Assembly (NCBI GenBank): GCA_021731285.1
Contig: JAKFXR010000031.1
Coordinates: 1 to 40,091, forward strand
Length of the DNA stretch: 40,091 bases
Source: Polaromonas sp.
GTDB taxonomy: Bacteria; Pseudomonadota; Gammaproteobacteria; Burkholderiales; Burkholderiaceae_C
Reading direction: 5' to 3'
The position numbers were made by a program, and so were the translations under genes. The notes beneath the pieces were generated by a model. It did not search any database, had not been told where the DNA came from, and saw only the letters and a program-made list of their open reading frames with translations. Shown in pieces: positions 11,666 through 19,984 of this stretch; positions within the stretch are counted from its first letter, which is position 1; each line of letters starts with the position of its first letter.

Positions 11666-11949
11666 CAAGCACACCGCCCGAAACGCCGCGCCAGGAGTCG
11701 CTCATTGAGTACCCATCGCTGTTCCCCATCAAGGTCATGGGCGAAAAAGTCGAGGGCCTCGTCCACGCCATCACCCTGATTGCCCGCCAGTTTGACCCGG
11801 CCTTTGATGCCTCGACCATCGAGCTGCGCGAGAGCAAGGGCGGCAAATACCTGGGCATCACCATCACGGTCACCGCCACCTCGCGTGAGCAGCTGGACGA
11901 GCTCTACCGCACACTGTCCACGCACCCCATGGTCAAAGTGGTCCTCTAA
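11662..11949 (+). CDS. ybeD: YbeD-like protein (DUF493)
   Basis: This 95-residue protein matches the YbeD/DUF493 family: LIEYPSLFPIKVMGEK near the N-terminus, then a ferredoxin-like fold ending in LDELYRTLSTHPMVKVVL. YbeD lies beside lipB in E. coli and many proteobacteria, and the same holds here, since lipB follows after a repeat block. The fold resembles small regulatory ACT-like domains, but its function is not established. The start codon overlaps the stop of the aminotransferase gene. Confidence 0.92.
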   Translation: MTSTPPETPRQESLIEYPSLFPIKVMGEKVEGLVHAITLIARQFDPAFDASTIELRESKGGKYLGITITVTATSREQLDELYRTLSTHPMVKVVL

Positions 11950-11956
11950 AAATGAT

Positions 11957-12208
11957 GCCCCCACGCTCCGCCGCTACGCGGGTCGCTGCCCCACCAGGGG
12001 GCTGGCCTTGCTTGGGGCGGCCCGGCGCGGCGGCAAAAATTTTGCCCCCACGCTCCGCCGTTACGCGGGTCGCTGCCCCCCGAGGGGGCTGGCCTTGCTT
12101 GGGGCGGCCCGGCGCGGCGGCAACAATTTTGCCCCCACGCTCCGCCGCTACGCGGGTCGCTGCCCCCCGAGGGGGCTGGCCTTGCTTGGGGCGGCCCGGC
12201 GCGGCGGC
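11957..12208. repeat. Three tandem copies of an 87-bp GC-rich repeat
   Basis: Units begin at 11957, 12044 and 12131, an exact 87-bp period; the third is cut short near 12208. Each unit starts GCCCCCACGCTCCGCC and contains the self-complementary GCCCCC...GGGGGC hairpin, and all end in a GGCGCGGCGGC-like stretch. Units differ at only a few positions, so the duplication is recent. A related single copy is at 31695-31787. The block lies between the ybeD stop and the lipB start. I see no gene in it. Confidence 0.9.
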
Positions 12209-12227
12209 CGAGGCCTGAACGTCGCCC

Positions 12228-12938
12228 ATGCAAGCTGAGGTACGACATTTGGGCCGGGTGGACTACCTTCCCACCTGGCACGCCATGCAGGCCTTCACAG
12301 CAGCCCGCGGCCGTGGAGTTGTGAATGAAATCGGCAGTCCGCCCACGGATGGCGCGGCTGATCAGCTATGGATATGTGAGCACTGGCCGGTCTACACCCA
12401 GGGCCTGGCCGGCAAACCCGATCACGTGCTGAACCCTGGCGACATCCCGGTGGTGCAAACCGACCGGGGCGGTCAGGTGACCTACCACGGGCCCGGGCAG
12501 GTGGTGGCCTACCCGCTGATCGACCTCAAGCGCGCTGGCTACTACGTCAAGGAGTATGTCTACCGCATCGAAGAGTCGGTCGTCCGGACGCTGGCCCACT
12601 TTGGCGTCACCGGCCACCGCGTGGCGGGTTCGCCCGGCATTTATGTGCGGCTGGACGACCCTTTTTCGCATGCGGCCCTGACTGGCCCGCGCAGCGCGGC
12701 AGAACCCTTTCGCGGCCTGGGCAAGATCGCTGCGCTGGGCATCAAGGTCAGCCGCCACTGTACCTACCACGGCGTAGTGCTCAACGTGGCCATGGACCTG
12801 GAACCCTTCTCGCGCATCAATCCCTGCGGCTATGCCGGGCTGCAAACCACAGACCTTTCTACAATCGGGGTATCGGCCAGTTGGCAGGATGCAGCAAGCG
12901 TGCTGGGCCAAAAGCTCGGCGCCTACCTCGCGCCCTGA
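12228..12938 (+). CDS. lipB: Octanoyl-[acyl carrier protein]:protein transferase
   Basis: This 236-residue enzyme moves octanoate from acyl carrier protein to lipoyl domains, the first step of lipoate synthesis in the cytoplasm. It has the [12 protein letters not shown] motif at 80-91, the active-site Lys166 in [12 protein letters not shown] and the nucleophile Cys200 in [10 protein letters not shown] loop of about 20 residues around 141-162 lengthens the protein, as often seen in Burkholderiales. The tandem repeat block ends only about 20 bp before the start. lipA follows 25 bp downstream. Confidence 0.96.
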   Translation: MQAEVRHLGRVDYLPTWHAMQAFTAARGRGVVNEIGSPPTDGAADQLWICEHWPVYTQGLAGKPDHVLNPGDIPVVQTDRGGQVTYHGPGQVVAYPLIDLKRAGYYVKEYVYRIEESVVRTLAHFGVTGHRVAGSPGIYVRLDDPFSHAALTGPRSAAEPFRGLGKIAALGIKVSRHCTYHGVVLNVAMDLEPFSRINPCGYAGLQTTDLSTIGVSASWQDAASVLGQKLGAYLAP

Positions 12939-12963
12939 CCACATCCACCCAAAGAAACACACC

Positions 12964-13959
12964 ATGAGCACCCCTGAAACCGTCAATCCTGTTGTTCGCG
13001 ACATCCAGAGCCAGGAAGACTACAACCCGCTGGCCAAGCAGAAGGCTGCAGCCAAGCTCTCGCGCATTCCGGTCAAGGTCGTGGCGGGCGAAGTCCTCAA
13101 AAAGCCCGAGTGGATTCGCGTCAAGGCCGGCAGCCCCAGCACCCGCTTCTACGAGATCAAGCAGATCCTGCGCGAGAACAAGCTCAACACCGTTTGCGAA
13201 GAAGCGTCCTGCCCCAACATCGGCGAATGTTTCGGCAAGGGCACGGCCACCTTCATGATCATGGGCGACAAGTGCACCCGCCGCTGCCCGTTTTGCGACG
13301 TCGGCCACGGCCGGCCCGACCCGCTTGATGTCAACGAGCCCGAAAACCTCGCCAAGACGATTGCCGCGCTCAAGCTCAAGTACGTGGTGATCACCAGCGT
13401 GGACCGAGATGACCTGCGCGACGGCGGCAGTGGCCACTTTGTCGAATGCATCCAGAAGATCCGCGAACTCTCGCCGACAACGACCATTGAAATTCTGGTG
13501 CCCGACTTCCGCGGCCGTGACGACCGCGCGCTTGAAATCCTGAAAGCCGCGCCGCCCGACGTGATGAACCACAACCTGGAAACCACGGCGCGTCTTTACA
13601 AGGAAGCACGTCCCGGCTCAGATTACGCCTTTAGCCTGAACCTGCTGAAAAAATTCAAGGCCCTGCACCCCAGGGTTCCGACCAAAAGCGGCATCATGGT
13701 CGGCCTCGGCGAAACCGACGAAGAAATTTTGCAGGTCATGCGCGACATGCGCGAACACAACATCGACATGCTGACCATTGGCCAGTACCTCGCGCCATCG
13801 ACCAGCCACTTGCCGGTGCGCCGCTACGTGCACCCCGACACCTTCAAGATGTTTGAGGCCGAGGCCTACAAGATGGGCTTCACCCACGCCGCCGTGGGCG
13901 CGATGGTGCGCAGCTCCTACCATGCCGACCAGCAGGCGCACGCTGCCGGCGTGTCCTGA
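12964..13959 (+). CDS. lipA: Lipoyl synthase
   Basis: This 331-residue radical SAM enzyme inserts two sulfur atoms into protein-bound octanoate. The auxiliary iron-sulfur cluster ligands are Cys78, Cys83 and Cys89 ([12 protein letters not shown]) and the radical SAM cluster ligands are Cys104, Cys108 and Cys111 (CTRRCPFC). The RSSYHAD sequence near the C-terminus supplies the serine ligand of the auxiliary cluster. The ATG at 12964 gives the normal length; the reading frame is open further upstream inside lipB. It forms an operon with lipB. Confidence 0.97.
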   Translation: MSTPETVNPVVRDIQSQEDYNPLAKQKAAAKLSRIPVKVVAGEVLKKPEWIRVKAGSPSTRFYEIKQILRENKLNTVCEEASCPNIGECFGKGTATFMIMGDKCTRRCPFCDVGHGRPDPLDVNEPENLAKTIAALKLKYVVITSVDRDDLRDGGSGHFVECIQKIRELSPTTTIEILVPDFRGRDDRALEILKAAPPDVMNHNLETTARLYKEARPGSDYAFSLNLLKKFKALHPRVPTKSGIMVGLGETDEEILQVMRDMREHNIDMLTIGQYLAPSTSHLPVRRYVHPDTFKMFEAEAYKMGFTHAAVGAMVRSSYHADQQAHAAGVS

Positions 13960-13977
13960 CCACCCGGCAGTCGGCGT

Positions 13978-14886
13978 TCAGCCGAGCAGCGTCGCCACTT
14001 CGGCGCGGGACGGCATGCCGTCAACAGCCCCATGCCGCGTGACGGACAGGCTTGCTGCCGCATTGGCCCAGCGCGTCGCATCCACCAGCGTCTGACCGCG
14101 CGCCAGCGCTGCCGCCAGCGCGCCGGTGAAGGTGTCGCCTGCGCCTATGGTGTCACGCACCTGCATCGCACGGCCCGCAAACGCCACCGGTGACTGGCCC
14201 GCCTGGTAAAGCGTGCAGCCTGCGGCGCCCAGGGTCACCAGCACGGCACGCGCGCCACGGCGCATCAACTCAAGCGCCGCACCATCGAGGGAGCCGGCAT
14301 GCGCCGCACCTGCCAACAGATACAGCTCGCCTTCGTTGGGGGTCAGCACATCGACCAGCGCCAGCAAGTCATCCGGCAAGGGCCGCGCGGGAGCGGGGTT
14401 GAGCAGCGTCAGGGCGCCCGCCTCACGCGCGATGCGAAAGGCTTCATGCGTGGCCGCAACAGGCACTTCGCATGAGGCCATCACTACGCGGCACGCAGCC
14501 AGCACCAGCTGCGCGGCTTGTGCATGGCGGGCATCCAGACCCGTGCCCGCGCCCGGGCAAACCGCAATGCTGTTGTCGCCATCGTCATAAACCAGAATTT
14601 GCGCCACGCCGCTGGGCTCGCCGGGGGCTTGCTCCACATGCGCCGTGTCCATGCCTTCGTCCTGCCACAGCTTCATGCCCATGCGTCCGAAGTCGTCGTC
14701 GCCAATGCGCGCGATCAGCGCCACGCGCGCGCCCTGGCGGGCAGCGGCCACCGCTGCATTGCTTCCCTTGCCGCCGGGACTGATGCTGAAGCTGCTGCCC
14801 ATCAGCGTCTCGCCGCGCGCGATGGGGCGCGGCACATGGGAGATCAGGTCGGCATTCCAGCTCGCGACACACACCACCTCTGCCAT
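13978..14886 (-). CDS. PfkB-family sugar kinase (ribokinase-like)
   Basis: This 302-residue protein has both PfkB signatures: GGKGSNAA at residues 38-45 and DTIGAGDTFTGA at 245-256, with Asp251 as catalytic base. NPAPA (163-167) and TPNE (182-185) are typical of ribokinases. It is the last gene of the fucU-gntR-aldolase-TRAP cluster. I prefer the ATG at 14886, preceded by AGGT; a GTG at 14901, directly after the dctM stop, is possible and adds five residues. The substrate could be ribose or a deoxy-sugar acid linked to the rest of the locus, and context does not settle this. Its 3' end meets lipA after 18 bp, convergently. Confidence 0.85.
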   Translation of the reverse strand: MAEVVCVASWNADLISHVPRPIARGETLMGSSFSISPGGKGSNAAVAAARQGARVALIARIGDDDFGRMGMKLWQDEGMDTAHVEQAPGEPSGVAQILVYDDGDNSIAVCPGAGTGLDARHAQAAQLVLAACRVVMASCEVPVAATHEAFRIAREAGALTLLNPAPARPLPDDLLALVDVLTPNEGELYLLAGAAHAGSLDGAALELMRRGARAVLVTLGAAGCTLYQAGQSPVAFAGRAMQVRDTIGAGDTFTGALAAALARGQTLVDATRWANAAASLSVTRHGAVDGMPSRAEVATLLG

Positions 14887-14901
14887 GGGCGACCTGTCCA
14901 C

Positions 14902-16200
14902 TTATTTACCGCCATAGCCCATGGTTTGCGGCAGCCACAGCACGATCTGCGGGAAGCAGGTGATGGCCAGCAGCAAGCCCAGCAACATGAGCAGGAAGGG
15001 CCAGCCCTCTTTCATCATCTCGCCAATCGGAATGCCGGTCAGCGCCTTGGTCACAAAGAGCAACATGCCAAACGGCGGATGAATCAGGCCAATCATCATG
15101 TTGAGCACCACCAGCACACCAAAATGAACCAGGTCCACGCCCAGCAGCTTGGCCGCCGGCAGCAGCATGGGCACAAACACCAGCAGCAGCACCGACACAT
15201 CCAGAAAGCAGCCCAGCACCAGAAACATCACATTGACCAGCAGCAAAAACTTGATCTGTGAAAGCTGCATGCTGTCCACCCAGGTGGCCATGGCCTGCGG
15301 CACACCTTCAGCGGTGAATGCGTAATTGAGCATGAAGGAGCCGGCCAGAATCATGGTGATCACCGCGCTGCCGCGGGTGGACTCCATGACCACGCCCCAG
15401 AAGCTGCGCCAGGTCAGCGCCCGGTACACCACCGCCGCCAGCACCAGTGCATGAAAGGCTGCCACTGCAGCGGCTTCGGTCGGCGTGAAGGCGCCGGAGT
15501 AAATGCCGCCCAGCAACACAATGGGCATGGACAGCGGCAAGGCCCCACGAAACACGATGTTGGGCCATTCGCGCAGCGGGATTTTGGCCTCGCGCGGCAT
15601 GTTGCGTTTGACGGCGATGAAATGCACCACCACCATCATCAAAACCGCCATCAGAAAGCCGGGCACCACGCCGCCGAGGAACAGCGCGCCCACCGAAGCG
15701 CCCGACACCATGGCGTAGATCACCATCGGAATCGACGGCGGAATGATGGGCCCCAGCGTGGCGCTGGCCACCACCACCGCACCGGCAAAACCCCGTGTGT
15801 ACTCGGGCTTTTTCAGCATCTGGCGGATGGTGACCAGGCCCGGGCCGGCGGCGTCGGCAATCGCGCTGCCGCTCATGCCCGAGAACACCACGCTCACCAG
15901 AATGTCCACCTGCGCCAGCCCGCCGCGCATGCGCCCCACCAGAATGCGGCAAAAGTCAAAAATGCGCTCGCTGACGGTACCGGCGTTCATGATGTTGGCG
16001 GCAAAAACAAACAGCGGCACGGCCAGCAACACATAGCTGTTGTACAGGCCGTTGCCAATCTGCTCGGCCACCAGGCCCACGTCCTGGCCCTTGACCAGCA
16101 GGTAGGCAATGCCGGAGGCCACCATCGAAAAGCCGATGGGCATGCGCAGCAGCATGCAGGCCACCAGAACGATGACGAGAACAAGAAGGGGCGATGTCAT
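14902..16200 (-). CDS. TRAP transporter large permease (DctM)
   Basis: This 432-residue membrane protein matches the large subunit of tripartite ATP-independent periplasmic transporters. Visible signatures are the SVVFSGMSGSAIADAAGPG segment near residue 108 and the GPIIPPSIPMVIYA segment near 150, both part of the transport core, and about twelve membrane helices. It works with the small permease and the periplasmic binding protein encoded just upstream, using an ion gradient. Its start overlaps the stop of the DctQ gene by 4 bp. Confidence 0.95.
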   Translation of the reverse strand: MTSPLLVLVIVLVACMLLRMPIGFSMVASGIAYLLVKGQDVGLVAEQIGNGLYNSYVLLAVPLFVFAANIMNAGTVSERIFDFCRILVGRMRGGLAQVDILVSVVFSGMSGSAIADAAGPGLVTIRQMLKKPEYTRGFAGAVVVASATLGPIIPPSIPMVIYAMVSGASVGALFLGGVVPGFLMAVLMMVVVHFIAVKRNMPREAKIPLREWPNIVFRGALPLSMPIVLLGGIYSGAFTPTEAAAVAAFHALVLAAVVYRALTWRSFWGVVMESTRGSAVITMILAGSFMLNYAFTAEGVPQAMATWVDSMQLSQIKFLLLVNVMFLVLGCFLDVSVLLLVFVPMLLPAAKLLGVDLVHFGVLVVLNMMIGLIHPPFGMLLFVTKALTGIPIGEMMKEGWPFLLMLLGLLLAITCFPQIVLWLPQTMGYGGK

Positions 16201-16676
16201 ATGCGCAGCTCCGCCTCAAGGCCGACACCGCGCAAGGCGTTCCAGATGGCCCAGGCCGACCGGGCCACCAGCGCCACCAGCAGCAACACAAAGGGGAAAA
16301 ACACCCACTGAAATGAAACGTTGAGCACGGGGGTTCCCTCACGCGCCATGAAATGCACATAGTCCCAGCTTGCAGGGATGCCGCACAACGCCAGGCCGCC
16401 TATCAGCAGGTTGCCCACAATCTGCATCACCTGCCGCGCGCGCTGGTTCACGCTGTTCCAGATCAGGTCAAACACCACATGCTCGCGCTCTGGCACCACA
16501 AAAGCCGCTGCCCACAGAATGATCCAGACATACAGGATCACGGCGGCTTCGTCGGTCCACGCCATCGGCTTGTTGAAGCCGAAGCGTGCCGTGACCTGGA
16601 TCACAAACACCAGGAACAGGACCAGGAACAGTCCCCCGCCAATCACATTGGCGGCTTTTTGGGGCCAGGTTTTCAT
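16197..16676 (-). CDS. TRAP transporter small permease (DctQ)
   Basis: This 159-residue protein has four membrane helices, with the family pattern WTDEAAVILYVWIILWAAAF near residues 40-59 and a PEREHVVFDLI motif following. DctQ joins the large permease and is required for transport. It sits between the binding-protein gene (gap about 20 bp) and dctM (ATGA overlap). Confidence 0.92.
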   Translation of the reverse strand: MKTWPQKAANVIGGGLFLVLFLVFVIQVTARFGFNKPMAWTDEAAVILYVWIILWAAAFVVPEREHVVFDLIWNSVNQRARQVMQIVGNLLIGGLALCGIPASWDYVHFMAREGTPVLNVSFQWVFFPFVLLLVALVARSAWAIWNALRGVGLEAELRI

Positions 16677-16697
16677 CGCTTTTGGCGCTTGCCGCGT

Positions 16698-17714
16698 TCA
16701 GCGGGTGGCGTTGATGCGCTCAAGCAGGCCTTTGGGCCAGCTCTTGCCGTAGTCCGAGTTCAGGTAGGTGGACTGCACCGCTTTGCGGAATGCCTCGACA
16801 TCCGGCGTGGTGACAGTCAGGCCCTCCTTCTTGAAGAACTCGACAAGCTGGCCTTCTTCCTTGATGCGGTTTTCATTGTTGTAGGCGGACGCGGCCTGCG
16901 CTGCAGCCTGAACCCTGGCTTTTTGCCCGGCATTCATCGCGTTCCAGGCCTTGTTGGAGATGGCAATGAAGATGCCGTCCACCAGGTGGCTGGTCAGCAC
17001 GATCTGCTTGGTCACTTCATAAAACTTGGCGGCGCGCACGGAAGGCAGCGGGTTGTCCTGGCCGTCAATGGTGCCGGTCTTCAGGCCCAGATAGACCTCG
17101 CCAAAAGCCAATGGTGTGGCGGTGGCGCCCAGCGCCTCACCGAGGAACAGCCACTCCTTGGAGCCCGGCATGCGCAGCTTCACGCCTTTCAGGTCAGCCG
17201 GCGTCCTGACATTGCGCGCCTCGCGCAGGTTGACCTGCCGTGTGCCCAGGTAAATGGTGGACAGCGGCGTGACGTCCATCTTTTCAGAAACCGTCTTGAA
17301 CATCTCGGCGCCTATGGGGCCGTTGAACACCTTTTGCTGGTGGTCCGGGTCACGCACGATGTAGCCTGCGGTAAACACCGAGAAGTCCGGCACCAGCTTG
17401 GCAATGTCAAAGGCCGAGATGGACGACAACTCCAGGTTGCCACGCGCCATGGCGGCGGGCTCGGTACCCTGCTTGAACAGCGATGCATTCAGGTTGATCT
17501 GCACATCAAACTCGCCTGGGGCGCTTTTTTCAAGGTTGTCCTTGAACACCGTCCACATCTTGGCGTGCCAGTCGTCAGGCACAGCCGGCGTGGACACGCG
17601 CAGCAGGACCTTGTTCTGCGCATGGGCGGCCGGCAGCAGTGCGCCGGCCAGCAGCAAGGCGGAAGCAGTCGCCAGCAGGCTGCGGCGAAATACAGAAGCG
17701 AGGGAAGTTTTCAT
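16698..17714 (-). CDS. TRAP transporter periplasmic binding protein (DctP)
   Basis: This 338-residue protein begins with a Sec signal peptide: two arginines at residues 10-11, a hydrophobic stretch and AHA before the probable cleavage after residue 32. The mature protein has the DctP pattern, including GVKLRMPG with the ligand-binding Arg181 and the FGEVYLGLKTGTIDGQDNP stretch. Arg181 usually binds the carboxylate of the substrate, so a sugar acid is a reasonable ligand. I chose the ATG at 17714, since GGAG lies at good spacing before it; an in-frame ATG 12 bp upstream is less well placed. Confidence 0.94.
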   Translation of the reverse strand: MKTSLASVFRRSLLATASALLLAGALLPAAHAQNKVLLRVSTPAVPDDWHAKMWTVFKDNLEKSAPGEFDVQINLNASLFKQGTEPAAMARGNLELSSISAFDIAKLVPDFSVFTAGYIVRDPDHQQKVFNGPIGAEMFKTVSEKMDVTPLSTIYLGTRQVNLREARNVRTPADLKGVKLRMPGSKEWLFLGEALGATATPLAFGEVYLGLKTGTIDGQDNPLPSVRAAKFYEVTKQIVLTSHLVDGIFIAISNKAWNAMNAGQKARVQAAAQAASAYNNENRIKEEGQLVEFFKKEGLTVTTPDVEAFRKAVQSTYLNSDYGKSWPKGLLERINATR

Positions 17715-17750
17715 GAAGGTCTCCATCTTTGTAGTGAGTCGGTTGGGTAA

Positions 17751-18677
17751 TCAGTCAGAAGCGGGGTCAATGCCAAAACTGCGAATGCTTGTCTCGAGTG
17801 CCTTGAATTGCGCAGGTGTCAGCGCCACCAGCGGCGCGCGCACCCGCAGCCAGGTCGGGTCACCAGAGAGCATGGCCATGATGCCCTTGAGCGCAGGCAT
17901 CAACGAATAGCCCTCCAGCAGGCCCAGCAGTTTGAGGATGCGCTCACGCTCGGCCGGTGTGGCGGGGGCATCGGGCTGTGTCACCAGGCGGCTGACCACG
18001 CGCGGCATGAAGTTGGCCAGGCCGCTGATGGCGCCCGTGCTGCCGCGCCTTCCCATTTCCGGGAGGTCGGGCTCAAAGCCGACGTACACCGTCAGCTCTT
18101 TCATGAAGGCATCGGCCAGGCCGATTGAATGGGCGGTGGTGCAAGCGCTGTCCTTGATGCCCACAACGGTGTCCGGGTACATGTCCTTGAGCGTGCGGAT
18201 CACATGGTGCGACAGCGGCACGCCGGTGACCTGGGGGATGTGGTACAGGTAGAGCCTGAACGGCGTGCCGGCCATGCCGTCCAGCACGTACCGGTAGGCG
18301 TCGATCACGCCCTCGTCAGACACACCCTTGAGAAAAAACGGCGGCAGCATCAGGCAGCCGTGCACACCGGCATCGACCGCGTGGCGCGTGAGCTCCAGCG
18401 TTTCGGGCAAAGCCGCGCAACTGGTGGACACCATGATTTGCGCAGCCGGGATGCCGTTGCCAATCAACTGGTCAATCGCCTGCCGACGCTCGGCCATGCT
18501 GAAGGACGGGCCCTCGCCGGTGGTGCCAAAGGCGGTCACGCCAGGGCAGCCGCTGGCCATCAAGGCCTTGCAGTGGGCTGCAAATTTGGCGTGGTCAATG
18601 GCCAGATCGGCGGTCAGCGGCGTCAGCAGCGCTGGCCAGATGCCACGAAAGGAAGCCGTGGCGGCGGAAGTCGTCAT
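17751..18677 (-). CDS. DHDPS/NAL-family aldolase or dehydratase
   Basis: This 308-residue class I aldolase-fold protein has GTTGEG at 51-56, Tyr145 in LYHIPQVTG and the Schiff-base Lys175 in VGIKDS. The family covers dihydrodipicolinate synthase, N-acetylneuraminate lyase and 2-keto-3-deoxy sugar acid aldolases. A HIPQVTG loop instead of the DHDPS-type YNVPSRT, and its place in a sugar cluster, speak against lysine synthesis. Cleavage of a 2-keto-3-deoxy sugar acid to pyruvate and an aldehyde is my preferred reading. The ATG at 18677 overlaps the stop of the GntR gene and has GGAG upstream. Confidence 0.85.
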   Translation of the reverse strand: MTTSAATASFRGIWPALLTPLTADLAIDHAKFAAHCKALMASGCPGVTAFGTTGEGPSFSMAERRQAIDQLIGNGIPAAQIMVSTSCAALPETLELTRHAVDAGVHGCLMLPPFFLKGVSDEGVIDAYRYVLDGMAGTPFRLYLYHIPQVTGVPLSHHVIRTLKDMYPDTVVGIKDSACTTAHSIGLADAFMKELTVYVGFEPDLPEMGRRGSTGAISGLANFMPRVVSRLVTQPDAPATPAERERILKLLGLLEGYSLMPALKGIMAMLSGDPTWLRVRAPLVALTPAQFKALETSIRSFGIDPASD

Positions 18678-19390
18678 TGAGGAGTCTCCAGAGACCACGG
18701 CATGTCCGGCCGCGGCAGTCCCAGCACGCGCCGGTGCGCACTTTCGATGTGGTGGCTCAGGCGTTCGATCACGGCAGGCGCGTCGCGTCGCTTGAGGGCT
18801 TCGATAAACCAGAGGTGCTCTTCCATCGCGGGAATCAGCACATCTGGCGAAAGGGTGGAGCCTTCGAGCTTGATCAGGCGCACACGCAGGCTGTTGATGC
18901 GGTAGACCTCGGAGATCAGCTCATTGCCCAGTGCGTCAACCATCAGGTCGTGCAGACCCCAGTCCACCGCGGTGGCGTCCTTGAGCAGGTCATCGTCAAT
19001 GGCTTTTTTGCGGGCGCGCTTGACGATGTTCAGATGGGCCTGCTCAATGGCGGCCAGATCGGCGTCGGACACAGTGCTCACAAACCGGGCGGCGGCCTCG
19101 CGCTCGAGCAGTCGGCGCAACTGGAAGGCATTGTTGATCAGCTTGAGGTCCACATGGGCCACCTGCAGGCCGCGCTGCGGCACGGTTTTCAGCAGGCCTT
19201 CGGCTTCCAGGCGCGGAATCAGCTCGCGCACCGCGCCCAGCGGCATGCCCAGCAACTGCATCAGCTCGCGCTGCGAGATGAACTGGCCCGGGCGGATGTT
19301 GGCGTCAACGATTTGCTGCTGAAAGCTCTCATAGGCCTGCGCACGCAGGGAGACGGGCGGCGTGTGGGCGAGTGGCGTGATGGCGTTCAT
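18674..19390 (-). CDS. GntR-family regulator, FCD (FadR) subgroup
   Basis: This 238-residue regulator has a winged helix domain at about 15-80 (SQRELMQLLGMPLGAVRELIPRLEAEGLL) and a helical FCD ligand domain after it. Probable metal or ligand residues in FCD are the Asp/His in DWGLHDLMVDALGN, the His in EEHLWFIEALKRR and the His pair in SHHIESAHRR. FCD regulators usually bind sugar acids or other small carboxylates. It lies inside the cluster it probably controls; the palindrome at 19924-19937 is the likely operator. ATG at 19390 is preferred; a GTG at 19408 would overlap fucU. Confidence 0.9.
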   Translation of the reverse strand: MNAITPLAHTPPVSLRAQAYESFQQQIVDANIRPGQFISQRELMQLLGMPLGAVRELIPRLEAEGLLKTVPQRGLQVAHVDLKLINNAFQLRRLLEREAAARFVSTVSDADLAAIEQAHLNIVKRARKKAIDDDLLKDATAVDWGLHDLMVDALGNELISEVYRINSLRVRLIKLEGSTLSPDVLIPAMEEHLWFIEALKRRDAPAVIERLSHHIESAHRRVLGLPRPDMPWSLETPQ

Positions 19391-19394
19391 GGTG

Positions 19395-19841
19395 TTAACT
19401 CGCGTCACTGGAGATCACGCCCTTGCGCAGCAGGACGTTGCCGTACTTGCGCTGCTCGCCGGTCTGCACAATGAGAAAGGCCGCGCGGGCGCGTTCGTAA
19501 AACTCAAACCGCTCCAGCGGCACGGCGGGGCGCTCGCCAGCAGCGGACAGCGCGGCGGCGAATTCAACAACCGGCGCAGGCACTGCCAGCGCATCGCCCA
19601 CCACCTGCATGCTCCACGCAGCGTCAGGCTCAAAGCTGTCCAGCGGCAGGACCTGCAACACCGCCCGCAGTGCCTCGGGCGCACTGCTTCCGGCCAGTTG
19701 CACCAGCCGCGCGCCGCCCTGGCCTGCAGTCCGTGCCGCCGGAAAATTGGCGTCCACAATGGCCACTTCATCCCCATGGCCCATGCTGGCCAGCGCATGC
19801 AGGGCGTCGGGCGTGAGCAGAGGTGGAATGTTTTTCAGCAT
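19395..19841 (-). CDS. fucU: L-fucose mutarotase-like protein (RbsD/FucU family)
   Basis: This 148-residue protein matches the RbsD/FucU family of sugar anomer isomerases. MGHGDEVAIVDANFPA (residues 20-35) holds the catalytic His22 and Asp30, and FYERARAAF followed by YGNVLLRKG near the C-terminus is closer to FucU than to RbsD. FucU interconverts the alpha and beta anomers of L-fucose and feeds the correct form to the next enzyme. It is the first gene of the minus-strand sugar cluster, and the GntR gene follows within 5 bp. Confidence 0.85.
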   Translation of the reverse strand: MLKNIPPLLTPDALHALASMGHGDEVAIVDANFPAARTAGQGGARLVQLAGSSAPEALRAVLQVLPLDSFEPDAAWSMQVVGDALAVPAPVVEFAAALSAAGERPAVPLERFEFYERARAAFLIVQTGEQRKYGNVLLRKGVISSDAS

Positions 19842-19902
19842 GGGACGGATGGAATCAGGGAATGAAGCGCGCGCTCAAAATCCGGTTGTTGTTGTTGCAA
19901 GC

Positions 19903-19917
19903 ACGGGATTTCCCCGT
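19903..19917. promoter_or_regulatory. Short inverted repeat ACGGG-N5-CCCGT
   Basis: ACGGG at 19903-19907 pairs perfectly with CCCGT at 19913-19917. It lies 6 bp before the longer palindrome in the same divergent control region and may be a second protein-binding site. No regulator is known for it. Confidence 0.35.
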
Positions 19918-19923
19918 AGACGA

Positions 19924-19937
19924 ACTAACATGTTAGT
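19924..19937. promoter_or_regulatory. Perfect 14-bp palindrome, candidate GntR operator
   Basis: ACTAACATGTTAGT is its own reverse complement. It lies in the 143-bp interval between the divergent fucU and aldo/keto reductase genes, 83 bp before the fucU start and 48 bp before the reductase start. Such a site can control both directions. The FCD-type GntR protein encoded in the cluster is the obvious candidate ligand. Confidence 0.65.
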
Positions 19938-19984
19938 CATAACATAGCTAAACGTTTATCAGTGATTACCCTGAAACCCTGACG

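Noticed and set aside
11957..12208. CRISPR array
   Set aside because: The units are 87 bp, directly joined and nearly identical with no variable spacers, so it is a tandem repeat.
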